Source: Lateolabrax maculatus
Taxonomy: Eukaryota > Chordata > Actinopteri > Acropomatiformes > Lateolabracidae
Assembly (NCBI GenBank): GCA_031216445.1
Contig: CM062201.1
Location: forward strand, 26,611,001-26,675,000
Direction: 5' to 3'
DNA: 64,000 bases
Shown: in pieces, positions 50,353 to 62,850 of the stretch
Layout of the letters: each line of letters starts with the position of its first letter
Position numbering within the stretch: position 1 is the stretch's first letter
Made by a program: the position numbers and the translations under genes
Notes under the pieces: model-generated
Databases searched by the model: none
What the model was told of the DNA's origin: nothing
Seen by the model: only the letters and a program-made list of their open reading frames with translations

Positions 50353-51869
50353 GACGCCACCGGCCACCGCGCCACCGCGGGGGGGCCTGAAGAAACAGCA
50401 CTTAAAGTTATTTATTTGTTTCACAGTAATCAGTTGTCCTCAATATGACATATTTTTGTGTTCCATGGCAGCCATGTCTATGAGATCAAGAAGCCATCAG
50501 TCTATACTGACATCTGCAGGATATTAATCTGTTGGATCCAGTAAAATCAGCCTCTGCTTGGCACAGAACTCCAAAGTGGATCTGTCATTAACTCACATCC
50601 ACAAAGCCCTGGACGCCCAGGTATCCTGGGGTAAAGTAAGTACTTCATACAGCAAAGCAGGAACAAGTGTTAATGAATAGCCTGCTGTCAGGGACGAGGA
50701 GATGTAATGGTGGAAATGTGGAGATAACGGTTCACATTGTCTCTCTTGGAAGACATTCAGTGTTCATACACTCAAAAAGGGACAGAAACAGTTGTGTTAA
50801 GAACTTCACACTGAAAAATCACTGTGTAAAGTGGGCATAAATGTCAGATTTTAGAAGAAACCTTTGCCAAGACAGAGAGATACTGCGGAGGTCAGTTCCT
50901 GGGCCTGATTAACGCTTAACTGCTCTGCAGAGAGGTTTATTCCACGGTTTATTCTCTGTCATAAGTGTGCATCGCCGCGTGCAACTGCAGATTAAAAAGA
51001 AGAAAAGAACGAGTTCTCGGGTAAATGAACATGTTCCTGGATGTCTTGGAGAGGCAGTCGAGCTCCATTATTCTGTCTGAACACCCACAGTAAAGATCAA
51101 TGGGACGTTCACTTCCACAATACAGGTCACTGAAAAAACACATTTCAGCTCTACAGACACACTGATCTACATCTGAAACAAGCCCGGCGGGGACGGCAGC
51201 GGGCTGAGCTGGCTCCAGTTACAGAGCTGGCGGCCTCTCTGAATGGAAATCGTGTCACACGTTAATAATGCAGCGGCTTTTCTTAGTCAGCCTGCAGCCC
51301 GGAAAACAAAACGCACAGCAAGGCTTCGGCCTGCAGAGCTTCCACAGGATCCCTCAGACAGAGATTCGGCTTCTTCTACACATCAGGTGTCCCAGTTTAG
51401 GAAGACAAAGTTGATCTTCCCTCCAACTCTGGGTCACAACTAAAATAAATAAAGAACTGAAGCTAAAACAGATGGAAAATGATAAAAACATGTCTTAATG
51501 AATGAATGAAACTTGTGTTAATGAACAGCAGCAAAACAAATGGCCAGTGGAAGCCTTCATCGATGACTTTCAAAACAAAAATTATGAATTTGTGTATATT
51601 TTAAATGTTAAATTAGCAGCTGAGGGAACGATGGTGCTAACATCTTACATCAAAGCAGACAACTCAAATGGTGTAATGTATTTCATTATATTGTTGGATG
51701 AGTTTATCGAAATATTATTTATTATTTATAAAACATATTATTTATAAAACATTTAGCCGTTTTGTATTTTTTTTATTTTGTAACTATTAATCTAATTAAA
51801 AACTGGTTAAAGAAAAACTTAATTCTATTTATTCATTTTCTGACTATTTTGTGATGAATTAATAAAATG

Positions 51870-52860
51870 TACTGATCTTTCTAATGCTTTTAATACTGTT
51901 GACTGCATTTTACTTAAACTTAAACACTGTCTTGGTTTGGATGTTTTTGCTCAGATCTGGTTTCCTGCACTTTTGTCTGAGGGCAAAAACGGGATCTGAT
52001 CTGATAAATAAGGGGTACCACACGGGTCCTTTACCATTTACACTCTCTGTAAACAATATTACCACTCCAACACTATAATATTCATTTTAATGCAGATGAC
52101 ACAGTCCTCTATGCATCTGGCTCCTCTTCGTTTCAAGATATACAAGGATTACTTTTAACTGCCTTTAATGTTCATCATGCATCTCTGCAGAATCTCAAGA
52201 TTTTACTGAATGCTGACGAGACAAAATGTGTTTTATTCTCAAGAACTCCTTATTCCAGTTTGCACTGTAACTGAAATTGTACAAATGTTATAAATACCTG
52301 AGAATTTGGCTAAACAGCAGTCTGCCTTTTAATAAAATGAGTTTATTTTCAGAATAAGGCATGTTTGTGTTTCACTATGGAAATCTCCTTTATTCTCATG
52401 CTGCTTGATGCAGTTTATTATATTACAGGCGATAAACATCATCAGTATTAAACAGTACGCTGGTTGTCAGGAACAACAAGAAGGGAGCTTCCTTCTATCT
52501 TTGTTATTTATAAAGCTGTCTCACTGTATCACTTGTCTTCTCACATTTAAAACCAGAGCAGATCTCAGGTCAGTTTACCTCTAGTAACCCCTCAGGTAAA
52601 AACTGAACTTGAGAAGACTCTTCGTCTGCTTTGGACCTTATAAATGGAACGAATTACAGAGGATTTTAAAGTTGAACGTCTCATCCCACCGACTGGTTTT
52701 AAAGTTTTAACTTCAGATCTGTTTAGTGACGTGTGTGATTGATTCTGATGCTGTTTGTGCTTTTCTTTGTTTTACTGACTCTCTGCTGCACTTGGATCTC
52801 AAAATAGATCTTGATCTCAATGTGATTAGCTGATTAAATAAAGATTATATATGTATATAT
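51870..52860 (+). mobile_element. Decayed LINE 3' part (reverse transcriptase, YADDT-like box)
   Basis: Pieces in shifting frames read SNAFNTVD, LKLKHCLGLDVFAQIWFPA, a degraded GVPHG, NADDTVLYASGSSSFQD (palm ADD box near 52093-52110), LLNADETKCVLFSRTP, then YLRIWLNSSLPFNK. The 3' tail is CTCAATGTGATTAGCTGATT followed by AAATAAAG, like fish L2/Rex-type LINEs. Many stops; non-functional. Confidence 0.8.
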
Positions 52861-53399
52861 ACATAAATAAGTGTGTGTGTGTTCAGTTTACCACCTTTCA
52901 TAGCAAGGAAATACATAGTTATTTCCTTTCCTGGTCTGTAAAACAGAGAAAAGCTTCACGTCGTCACATTTAAGAAGAAGAAGTTAACAGCAAATTGATA
53001 TCTTTAGATCAACGACTTAAACTAGTAATCAGTCATCAGATTTGTCAGCTGGCTGTTGACTGGTTATTTGTTTTGATCCTTTTATTTTAAACTGCTGTTA
53101 AGTGTTGAGTTGGCAGTCAGACTCATTTTCTCCTGAATCTTCAGTTGCTTCATTTTCCTACATAACAACAACAACTAATGTAGGAAGCAGGAGTTTCCGA
53201 GGCGTCCGTGAAGGTGACTTGGCACACTGATCGATTAAATATTAACTGATTAACAGCCTCAATTATCAGATCGATAAGTCTAACTGCACGGGAACATCAG
53301 GCACGGTGCTGTGGCGACAACAGAGAAAACTGTAAAGTTATCCAACAAAGTGACGACTTCAGTCTGTGAGGTCTGTAATCTGACAACATGTAGTTAGCT

Positions 53400-53520
53400 G
53401 GTTAACTAGTTAGTTAGTTGGTTAGTTAGTTGGTTAGTTAGCTGGTTAACTAGTTAGTTGGTTAGTTAGTTGGTTGGTTGGTTAGTTGGTTAGTTGGTTG
53501 GTTAGTTGGTTAGTTAGGTC
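53400..53520. repeat. (GTTA/GTTG)n tetranucleotide tract
   Basis: About 120 bp of TTAGTTGG / TTAGTTAG units just downstream (in snx21 orientation) of the promoter region. Confidence 0.95.
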
Positions 53521-53529
53521 ACACTCGCC

Positions 53530-53945
53530 CGGTGCTTGAAACTAACTTCAGTCCGCCTCACCGGGGTAAAGTAAAGTTTAGCAGTCAGTCTGGAGCTAAC
53601 GGCTAACGGCTAACCCGCTCAGTCCTCTGACCGTCCGCGCGCTCAGTTATCGATCCGATCGGCTCGACGTCACTCACCGCGGGATCGAAGCCGGCTGTCC
53701 CCGCTCCTCTTAGCGCATGTCGGCGGGAGAACGGGCTGAAAGCTCCGGTCAGGTCCCGGTGCGGTCCGTGGCTGTATCCTGATTCCTGAAACTGTCCCCG
53801 GCCGCAGCCTGCGGGAGGAGGCGGGACCTGCGGGATCAAGTCCCGCAGCGGCCGTACAAGGCGATGCACCGCCGCACGCCGACCGGCAGGGGGCGGCAGG
53901 GACCGGGGGGGGGGGGCGGCAGGGGGCGTAAACTCACATTTAAAT
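53530..53945 (-). promoter_or_regulatory. snx21: snx21 CpG-rich promoter and probable non-coding exon 1
   Basis: A sharp rise in GC and CpG against AT-rich flanks. On the minus strand a consensus donor (CCGCG then GTGAGTGACG) lies with exon end at 53678, matching the acceptor at 50387 before the coding exon. The transcription start is probably within about 53.75-53.93 kb. A poly-G run (53906-53918) sits at the upstream edge. Confidence 0.65.
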
Positions 53946-54514
53946 ACCTGCGCTCAATGTGCGGGAAAACATTACTGGAATAAAGTATTTATAGTAAAAG
54001 TAAAACTGCAATATAAAAATACTCCAATTCAACTCATGCATTCATTCAGTACCTTAGTGAAGTAAAAGTATATAAGTACTTTTAGTAAAATGTAGTTAAA
54101 GTGTTAAAGTAATGAGTTCCTGTCAGTGTTTTTCACAAATATAACTTTTTCCAGTGTTATAGAAAATAGTCATGGCTGTGGTTATGAAATCTTTTGAAGG
54201 ACATGTTTAAACATGTTTATTGGCTGTGAGAAAATGCATCATCCTGTTCTTCCATCAGTACAACACAAAAGCAGCATTATGTGATATTAGATCCCATGAA
54301 AAATGTATAATTTCCTTTGTATTGACGCCTGTTTCCTGCCTGATGTCTGAACATTTCAGAAAAGAAGAAAACCCAAATCCTGACATCTCTCCAGAGGAAG
54401 GAAGCCACTGGGACCTGCCTTATGAAGCACAAACATCCTGTCTTTCCCACAGGCCCTGAATGCAGCAGGACTGGAGGGCGTGGTCAACCTGGCACAACCA
54501 GGAAGGTGTTAAAG

Positions 54515-54604
54515 TGACGTCAGCAGCAGCAGGTAAGAGCCTCCACCCTGCAGCAGCAGCAGACTCTACACACACACACGGCCGCCCTCAGCTCACCTGA
54601 ACAG
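54515..54604 (+). promoter_or_regulatory. Perfect CRE followed by a candidate first-exon donor
   Basis: TGACGTCA at 54515-54522. Within 85 bp a consensus donor AACAG then GTAAGAAA has exon end 54604; a second donor-like CAGGTAAGAG is at about 54530. The DNase-like coding exon starts behind an acceptor at 59865, so it needs such an upstream non-coding exon. The link is inferred. Confidence 0.35.
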
Positions 54605-55005
54605 GTAAGAAAACCAGCAGCACCTGCTCTCTGTACTGGGACTGAACCAGTAACAGCTGCTGGGACTGGACCAGTAACAGCTGCTGGGACGGCTCAGTGT
54701 GTGTTTGTGTGTGTGAGTGAGTAAAAGGTTTGAGAGTGAGTGTGTGTCAGTGTGTGACCCAGATTAAGGTGTGTTTGTGTGTTGGGTCTTTACAGTGATG
54801 TGTTCATCTTTATTCACCTGTAAACGCTTAATTTAAAATTCACATTTTTTTAATTTACACGTGGATATTTTAAATACCGTTTTACATTCTCACAAATATA
54901 TTCTACATCAGCTTGTTCCAACTCTTAAGTTTTATTATTGTGTTTTTATCGATGTCATTGATTCAGTCATATCTGGAAAACTGTAGTTTAAAAAGTATGT
55001 AGAGT

Positions 55006-55312
55006 TGCAACTAACGATTAATGTCATTATTGGTTAACCTGCCGATTGTTTTCTCAGTTAATTTGTTATCAGTTTGGTCAATAAAATATCAGAACAGTGA
55101 TTTCCTGTAACCCAAAGTGATGTCAGATGACTTATTTGGTCCGACCAACAGTTTAAAATCACAAAATATTGGATTTCTTATCACATGAAAGAAAAGCAGC
55201 ATATCTTCATAATTAAGAATCTGGGAACGAGAGAATATTTGGTATTTTTTCTTTTAAAAAAAGAAAATAGTTTGCAGTTTATATTTCAATAAATTGATTC
55301 AGCTCTAATTAG
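55006..55312. mobile_element. Common teleost MITE (GAGTTGCAACTAACGATTA type)
   Basis: Starts AGAGTTGCAACTAACGATTA and ends AAATTGATTCAGCTCTAATT, partial inverted repeats. The interior TTGGTCAATAAAATATCAGA and AAAGTGATGTCAGATG text is that of a very abundant fish element. Confidence 0.75.
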
Positions 55313-57689
55313 ACAGTAAACACGAAGCTCCAGCAGAGGTTAAGAAGTTTGCTTTAAACTCCCTTTAAATCCAAAGGTTTTCAAAGGCACCAAATATTGT
55401 CGGTTTGAATTTTCAAACTTAATGATCCATAACACATGTGGAAAGTACGACGTCATGTGTTGGTGCAGCTCTAAAAAACACAACGTGTCGTGGAGTTTGG
55501 GGAATAAAGGACAGGGAATTTCATTGGCATGAAGTTAAAATATCCAGAAGAGACTTAAAGTCTTGTGGTTTGTGATGTGTGAACTCAACCGGTGTTAAAG
55601 ATTAACTTGTTTCCATGTTAATCGGTGACTTTGGTGACGACCGACGTTCAGAGCGAAGTCACCGGTTCACATTCGAACCAGCTGTGACTGAAAAGGCCGT
55701 AAAACTGCACTTTGACCACAGGCCAAATATGATCACCACTGTTTGACGTTGTCCAGAGTAACCGAATAATAAGTGAATGTACTGTGGTCTGACGACAAGT
55801 TTAAATCATCATTAATGTTAAAATGAACAAGAAGTGTATCCTGAGCTGCTTTTTACGGGCGTGTAAAGAGCTCGTGAAGCGAGTTGTCGTGTGCTGGATT
55901 AATCGTCCAGAGCATGTTCCCTGTGATCTGCGTAACCACGACTACAGAATACTGCTAATGTTGAGTTCAGGGCATCAAAACGAGCCACGGAAACTTTCCC
56001 TTCGTCGTGTGGTTTGTTCATGCTGACCTCTCTCTCTCTCTCCCCCCCCCCCCCGATATTTGGACCCCACCATGCAGCGATAATTTCTATTCAAACGCAG
56101 AGTTAAAAGCAAGTCTATAAGCACACTTAGTGTCACGTAGATTTCTTAAAATGACGAAGCCAGCAGAAACATCTCCAGCAGCACCTGGAGGTGCACAGGT
56201 GCTGTAAAAAGGATAAGAACAGAATGAAAAAGGCTTATTTCCAATGTGGTTCTTCTTATGTGTTGGTGGGGCATCATGAAAAAAAGGCAGCAGCTGCACA
56301 CATCGCTTCATCTGAAAAGAAGAATCAATCACAGTACAGTTATATAAGGATATTAATCCATAAAGATTCCAATATACAGTTCAGGTAAAGGGCTGCACTG
56401 GTCCCAAATTCCTCAATTGAAAGATACCTGGAACATCATTCCAATCACAATATACAAAACAATCAATCCATACAGTCAGAACAATATACACGACGCATGA
56501 AGGGGAACGTCAACCCAACATCGGCTGTTCAATGCTGCTTATTTCAGACGACAGACGGCCATTTGTTCAATGACGACTTAAAGCCAGTTACAGAGTCCGT
56601 CATCTTAATGCTCACCGGCAGCCCGTTCCCCATACAGCTCTGGAACCTGAAGGGAACCAAATCAGTTGTGCTCCTTCTTTTGGCATAGTTACAGTTTTCC
56701 TTGATACAGGTAAAGTAGTTGCCCAGGGACTTTGGGACAACTGGACGCTCACTGTGTTGTACTGACAGGGGGCTCGAGCGCTGATAGTAAAATGATATTT
56801 AAAGTCCAATAAAACGACGTCGCAAATTACACAGCCTCGGAAATGTTTACTCACCAACTCTCTGACTGATCTTTACAAAAACGTAACATTATAACAGATA
56901 CGGGATTTATGGCTGTGCTGCTGTGTCAGATTGCTTCATCTTGCTTGTGGGTTATTGTGTCCTCACTGCAGTCACGCTGTTTAAGTAATTTAGTCAGACT
57001 GCTGTGTTTGAACAGAAGTCGCTCTACTGGTCCCACCGGCTGCAGGCCTGGGAGGGGCGGAGAGGCCTGACACAGACACAACTGACTCAGTGCTGGACGG
57101 ATCCAACTACTGACTGTCTGTGTGTTAACTAACCTGAATACAGTCACAGCTTCGTGTTAAAGAGGTGATCCGCAAGTCCCCCAGTTTTTATAGCAACTGC
57201 CAGCTTTAAAATCAGCTTTACTGCTGTTGACATTCCTGCAGTATGTGGAGTCTCTTCTGTGGTCGTGTCTGTTGGTTGTGTGCAGGTAGATTACAAGATA
57301 CACTTTCTAACACTGAGAACACAGAGAGGAGCAGGCAGACGGTGAGCTTCAGTCCAGGTCTGTCAACACGATGCACCGTGCTCGGTCACTCATATGACCA
57401 GATATATATAGATCACCAGTGGAGGAAGTGTTCAGGTCCTTTTTTATTATACACACTGTAAATACTGTGTCACAGTAAAAGTCCTGCAGTGAAACTGTTC
57501 CTCAGTAAAAGTCTGTGAGTATAATCAGTAACATGTAGTTAAAGTATTTCCACAGTAAAATGTCCCTGTGCCTGTTGTACTATTATATATTCTATCATTA
57601 GATTATTATTCCTCATCATTCATGGAAAAGCAGGATTTTACTGTTGGAGCTCATTTTGAACTGTTTTGTATCGGACTGCAGCTGATGAT

Positions 57690-57810
57690 TATTTTCATTC
57701 TGGATCCATCTGCTGATTATTTTCTCCATTAATCCATTGATCCTTTGCTTTGTAACAATAGTGAAAATAGTGAGAAATGGCGTCACGATGAGCCAGAGCC
57801 CTGGCACATC
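57690..57810 (-). repeat. Dispersed repeat, inverted partner of 14700-14818
   Basis: Contains ATTTTCTCCATTAATCCATT then GTAACAATAGTGAAAATAGT, the reverse complement of the 14.7-kb copy. Confidence 0.7.
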
Positions 57811-59036
57811 CACAGCAGAGAAACCACAGACAGGAGGGCGTTTTTTATAGTTTCTGGACAACAGCGGTGCTCTGTGGCACCGAGGAAGACGACATATCAG
57901 GCTGTGATTCACACACAGGACTCATTAGTGGATACATTCAGGGAAAAATCAGCAGACTTATCCTTTAAAGACGGATTTCTTCTGACACTAGTTTTTCTAT
58001 ATTAATGTCTTTAGTTTTGTCTTCACGTTGGCTGATTTAATCACCGCAGTAACACAATTAACACCATGTTTTCAGACAGGATGTTTCTCACATATCGTAG
58101 TGCCAGTGTGTTTTCCCTCTCGCTCCCCTCCCCCTCCAGCAGTCTCTCAGGTCTGAACACGCTCGCACGCCTCCATCAGACCAGTTCAACCACTCACTGC
58201 CACACATTCACACACTGTTGTTCGCTTCTGTGTTTATGGATGAAAAGCAGTTACAGAAGGAGATGACGTTGAGATTTAAAAGCAGCCTCCCTGCTGTGAT
58301 TCTCGGGTGTGAAGACTCAGCTCTGCGTCTCCTCCCCTGCAGGAGTTGTTGGGCAGTCACAGTCTTCAGATTAAACCAGTCCACTTATCCACCTAGTTTC
58401 CACCTTCCGCCTCCTCCTGCTTGTGTAACGCCAAGGACACAAATCATGGCGTCATTTTGTTCTGTGGAAGGTCACTGACTAACCGTGTTGTGTCACATTT
58501 GGTTTCCCAACACCATGCTTCCATCTGGGAGTAAAAACAGACATTTGATGTACGTGTCTGAGTGAATATACAGTCTGATGTCAAACAGTAGACCTGTTGG
58601 AGTCCTGAAAGGGACATGTCTCGCTGTCATAAAAACATGTAAGTGTAAATAGTGCATTAATGATCAAACAGGTGTCTAATTTAGACAATTCTCTAATTAG
58701 TTGAGTTTATTATCATCTTTCTAATATCTTACTAAAGAGCAACATGTCAGACTTGTTATTTCCACTATCTATGAACCTCAAGACGGAGACAGGAATGTCT
58801 GAAATTGAGAAAACAGGACAATAAGTGCTGTAATGTTGTGATGCTCCAGTGAGCATGATGAAAATAGTTGACAAAACAAAAGATAATAAACAGAAAGTAA
58901 AATGCTAGAGAATGAAGTCGACTCATTTTTTAGTAAGCAAAGTGAAAAATAACTGAACGCTCCGATACGACTAAACAGGAACTGATGAGGCAAAGTAAAC
59001 TGAACCACAGATTCAAGTTGAAGCTACAAAGGTACC

Positions 59037-59347
59037 AGCGGTGGAAAGTAACAGTACAGCTCTGAGGTACTTCTACTCCACCACATCACAGGCATATATT
59101 CCACTTTATACTCCACTACATTTATTTAATAACTGAAGTTGCAGATTCTGATAAATGACACAAAATGTAACCAACAAATAAATTCTGATGTTTTATTATA
59201 GGTCGAGATGAAACTTTACTGATCCTCTGAGGGAAAATCTTTTGTAAGAGTTTCAGTGCAGGACTTTTACTTGTAACAGAGTATTTCTACACTGTGGTGT
59301 TACTACTTTTCCTGAAGTAAAAGCTCTGAGTACCCCTCCCACCACTG
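59037..59347. mobile_element. MITE with AGCGGTGGAAAGTA / CCCACCACTGCT ends
   Basis: Left CAGCGGTGGAAAGTAACAGT, right CCCTCCCACCACTGCT; ends are inverted. Same family as 7399-7604. Confidence 0.65.
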
Positions 59348-59865
59348 CTCCTACCTTTTTAGCACCAGCCTGCAGTTCACTGCACATGATGCACAGTGTG
59401 AGCATGTGACAGATAAAACCTTTGAATCTTCGGCGAAAAGGATTTCCAGTTATAGTAACTGACAAAGATCACAGCAAGCCGTAAACTCAAACATCCCCTC
59501 AGGAATCCACAGAGGATAAAATACAAACACTGCAAACAGGTTCTTCTACATTCTCTGGTGATTTATTTAGCAAGATACAGTATGAAGGACTCCTTCTCTC
59601 TCTTTAACTGACATATAAGATAAGTGTCGTTCTTTCTACTAATTCTTCTGAACCGTTTCTCTTCTGTGCTGACGTCTGATGTATTATTTATTTATTTTTC
59701 TAATCTTAGTTTCTGACTTATTTTGAAGCTTTTTCAGGCACTTGAAATCAGCAAAATTCGTCTCTCTTGAGTTAACTGTCTGTAGAAAGAGTCTCCCGTC
59801 CTGAGCAAACTACTACATTACTCCTCCATCAGTGACATCAAGTGTCTTTGCCTTTTTCTCCACAG

Positions 59866-60028
59866 TCCAATCATGAGGTGGCGCTCTCCTCGTCTTCCTC
59901 TCCTCCTCTTCTCTTTACTCACCCTCTGGGGAGAGGCGGCTTCAGATTTCAGGATCTGTGCCTACAATGTGCAGAAATTCAACATGAAGAAGGCGACGAA
60001 CAACAGACTGCTACACACTCTGACACGG

Positions 60029-60059
<31 letters not shown>

Positions 60060-61857
60060 TTTGCTGAAGTAAAAGTATTTAAGTATTATCAGCTCAATGT
60101 ATTAAAGTAAAGAGTTCCTGCTGCAGTAAAGAGTTCCTGTCAGTGTTTTATTATCTCTGATGTTTCTGGATTAATATTCCTGCTGCATTCATGTGTCTGT
60201 TGCATTTTACTGCATGTTTAAGGTTGAGCTCATTTTAACTCTAATAATAACTAACTTAATCTGCAGCAATGCATCATGGTCTATAAGATCATCACATGTT
60301 TGTAGCGTCACTGTCCTGTAAGAACCACGTATCTCTAAAAAGTCAACAGTAAAACAGCCTGTTTTCAGCTTTTTTCTAGCTGATCCCAGAGGGTTTGAAA
60401 CAGTTCATTTTGCTCAAACTCTTCATTCTTCAGTTTATTCAGGAAGGAGATGAAAAACTTAATCTGTAAAGTAACTAAAGCTGTTACATGTAGAGGGGAC
60501 ATATAAAATGGAAAAGCTGAAACCTGCTCCTGATGTTTTCTGCCTCATTCTAAGTCAAACGAGTATCTCCTGCTGTCCCGGGCTGTAACATCAGATAACC
60601 TTCAAATGATTAGTAGAAAAAAGCATCTTTAAGGACGTTGCTTCCTGTTTTCTCAACTGCTGTTTCAAAAATCACTATCATAATCAGCTGTTAGTTATTA
60701 AATAAATGACAGACAATAAAGGGAATCAAATGTTGACTGTCTGTCTGTCTGCAGATCGTGTCTCGCTGTGATATCTGTCTCCTGCAAGATGTGAATGATT
60801 CTAATGGTAAAGCCATCAGAGCTCTGAAGACTTTTCTCAACAGGTAAAAATTACTACAACAGAGTCACTCACAAAATGTCTGTAAATGGTTAATGTATCA
60901 TTTATTTATGCTTTATACAGTTATAAACAGTTATTCAGAACAAGTATTGGTTACCAGGTTGTAAAACTAATAAATCTTTTACTAATGCTTATTAGAAAGT
61001 GATTGATTAATAGATTATGTACATTATAACCAAATAGAAAGATTTTTGAACTCAAAACTTATTACCTTTTAAAAGCATTATTAAATAATTTATTATGCAT
61101 TAATACAGCCGTGAGTTGCAACCACCATTATTTGACTTGTTAACTGACTTCTTTGAAACAAGTGTTCTTGTTTGATAGTTAATAATGATTAATTGATTAA
61201 CTGTTCATGAAGCCATTACCTCCAACTCATAAAGGATTTTAAAGGGTGACTTATTAATTAGAAAGTGGTACCATAAAGTCAGTAGTTCTGGTTATTAGCA
61301 GACTTTCAAAAAGAACATAACTTCTAAAAATGACATTTTTGAACGATAATCTATTTCTGTATCAGTGAGTCTGTACAACAAAACACACCCACACCACTCG
61401 CACATATTCCTGTCCAAACATGCATTTTTCTTTCAGTGTGTTGTCAGTTAAACTGAGGGTAACACGGGGTTCACTGCAGGGTTCAGAGAACAGATAAAAA
61501 TACAAAATATGAATGTTTTATGTAATGAAATGCTCCTTTATTCAGCAACAAAACCAAAGATTTTGGCTCAAAGTGTCTCTCTTTCATTTTTCACTATTTG
61601 AATGTTGACAAAACGTCACCTACTAAAGGATTTAGAAATTAATGTGTAATACTAACACTGATTTCACTGCATCCTGTATATTATTTCAATTAATGGTGAT
61701 CATTACCTGTATGTGTCTGCTGTCTGCCTCCAACAGGGAATCGGACAGGTACAGTGGATTTTATGAGCATGTGGAACATCATCTAATCATAATGAATCAT
61801 CCCAATCACCTTTATATACCCTCTTTACTAATCTTATACCTTTTTGATGAGAGGTAA
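59866..61857 (+). CDS. DNase I-family gene, 5' part (dnase1l1-like), runs past window
   Basis: Coding starts at ATG 59873 in an exon beginning 59866 (acceptor TTTCTCCACAG). Exons 59873-60028 and 60755-60843 join in phase 0. The protein starts with a signal peptide (MRWRSPRLPLLLFSLLTLWG), then the DNase I N-terminal strand DFRICAYNVQKF with the conserved Asn, and RIVSRCDICLLQDVNDSNGK. Human DNASE1L1 has FRICAFNAQRL and ARCDIMVLQEVVDSSGS at these places. The family makes Ca/Mg-dependent secreted or lysosomal endonucleases. The metal-ligand Glu (LQEV) is Asp here (LQDV). Exon 3 (from 61737) begins plausibly (ESDRYSGFYEHV), then loses the family text and meets a stop at 61857. The catalytic His and GDFN motifs are not found by 64000. 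This is a partial, divergent or broken paralogue. Confidence 0.7.
59873..60028 (+). CDS. DNase-like exon 1 (signal peptide and first strand)
   Basis: 52 codons; donor CGG then GTAACACAC, with a (CA)n run following at once (60030-60060). Hydrophobic LLLFSLLTLWGEAA is the signal core, with probable cleavage near EAA-SDF. Confidence 0.75.
60115..60410 (+). repeat. Dispersed repeat, copy 2 (partner of 13060-13370)
   Basis: Shares CAGTGTTTTATTATCTCTGA, GCATCATGGTCTATAAGATC and GATCCCAGAGGGTTTGAAAC in order with the 13-kb copy. Confidence 0.75.
60755..60843 (+). CDS. DNase-like exon 2 (LQDV metal-site segment)
   Basis: Acceptor GTCTGTCTGCAG, donor GTAAAA. It encodes IVSRCDICLLQDVNDSNGKA then IRALKTFLN plus AG of a split Arg codon. 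Confidence 0.75.
61737..61857 (+). pseudogene. DNase-like exon 3, apparently interrupted
   Basis: Acceptor TCTGCCTCCAACAG; the split codon gives Arg. ESDRYSGFYEHV fits the family (…YxxVASxRLGR… region), but the following HHLIIMNHPNHLYI does not, and the frame ends at TAA 61857. A donor CAG-GTACAG lies 12 nt into the exon. This could be a truncated exon, a micro-exon or a false match. Confidence 0.35.
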
Positions 61858-62624
61858 CACTTTATTTGGGATAGTCACTGTCGCAGTAACTCTGCAACAT
61901 GTCAGCTGACTGTCAACCAGATCAACAGTCTCAGTGTCAACAGGTTGATCAATGAAGTATTTGTTAAATGTCAGATAGACAGGTGTCTTCAGGGATACGG
62001 AATATGACTAGCCTAGATTAATCAAAAGTTATTAAAAATACACTTTTAACAGCTCCAAAGGTATCTGATGACAGCATGTAAATCAGAAAGCTTTGGAGTA
62101 ATTAAAAGGTGTATTTTTAAAAAGAAACTTTTGATGGAGCTAGGCTAGCAGTTTCCCTCTGCTTCCAGTCTTTGTGCTAAGCTAGGCTAAACACATCCTG
62201 GACCCTACAGTACATTATCTCTATACTGAGGTTTCCAAAATGCAGCTTTTTAGCCAAATTGATTCTAAATCTCATCCAGGTAGTCGTCAGAAATGATCAT
62301 TTATATTGACAGCTTGAAGCTGAAGCTTAAGGTTCGTCTGTTTGTGTTGAGGCTGCCCTCGCTGAGAGTCAGTTGAGAACACTTACCAAAATAAAGTGTT
62401 ACACGTAAATATATCCAAGGGTTAAACGGGGGTTTTTTATGTAGCCTTTTGTAACATCAGCAGTGACAGAAAATGCAGCTTATTGTTGCATGATTGAGCC
62501 AACAAGCCTCGCATAATACATTTTACACACTATACACCCAGTTAAGTTCATTTTTACACTTAGACTTTAAGAAAGATCACAACTGTAAACAGTACAGTAA
62601 TACACTTATCCGTGTTGTCAAAAA

Positions 62625-62850
62625 TCAGTTATATTCTGTAAAGCAAGACCTCCATCCTCAGAACATATTCCAAAGCATTGGCACCAACAGAAACACAGAT
62701 TTGAGTATCGTCAGCGAAACATTCAAACATTCTTTGAAACTGTGATGTAGATGCTGCATGTACATATAGAGAAGGAGTAGACCAAGTACTAAGCCTTGTG
62801 GGACTCCACATCCAGGAGTCATACGTTATGTGCTCCATTCAAGTAGTCAT
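62625..62850 (-). mobile_element. Decayed LINE reverse-transcriptase fragment
   Basis: On the minus strand GVPQGLVLGLLLLYMY, then in another frame FECFADDTQICVSVGANALE. GVPQG and (Y/F)ADDTQ are adjacent palm motifs of CR1/L2-like LINE reverse transcriptases. A frameshift separates them, and the element is short and dead. Confidence 0.75.

Larger units (their letters stand above)
50387..53677 (-). other. snx21 first intron (5' UTR intron)
   Basis: Inferred between the donor at 53677 and acceptor at 50387. It holds a decayed LINE at 51.87-52.86 kb on the opposite strand and a (GTTA/GTTG)n tract at 53400-53520, and no coding exon. Confidence 0.55.
53946..59865. other. Region between divergent snx21 and the DNase-like gene
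   Basis: Contains a CRE and possible first exon near 54.5-54.6 kb, a MITE at 55.0-55.3 kb, a C run at 56041-56054, and short dispersed repeats at 57.4-57.8 and 59.0-59.35 kb. No open frame in it looks like a conserved protein. Confidence 0.55.

Noticed and set aside
56191..56688. Short open frames around 56.2-56.7 kb
   Set aside because: Composition and context are not gene-like, and no splice-consistent continuation was found.
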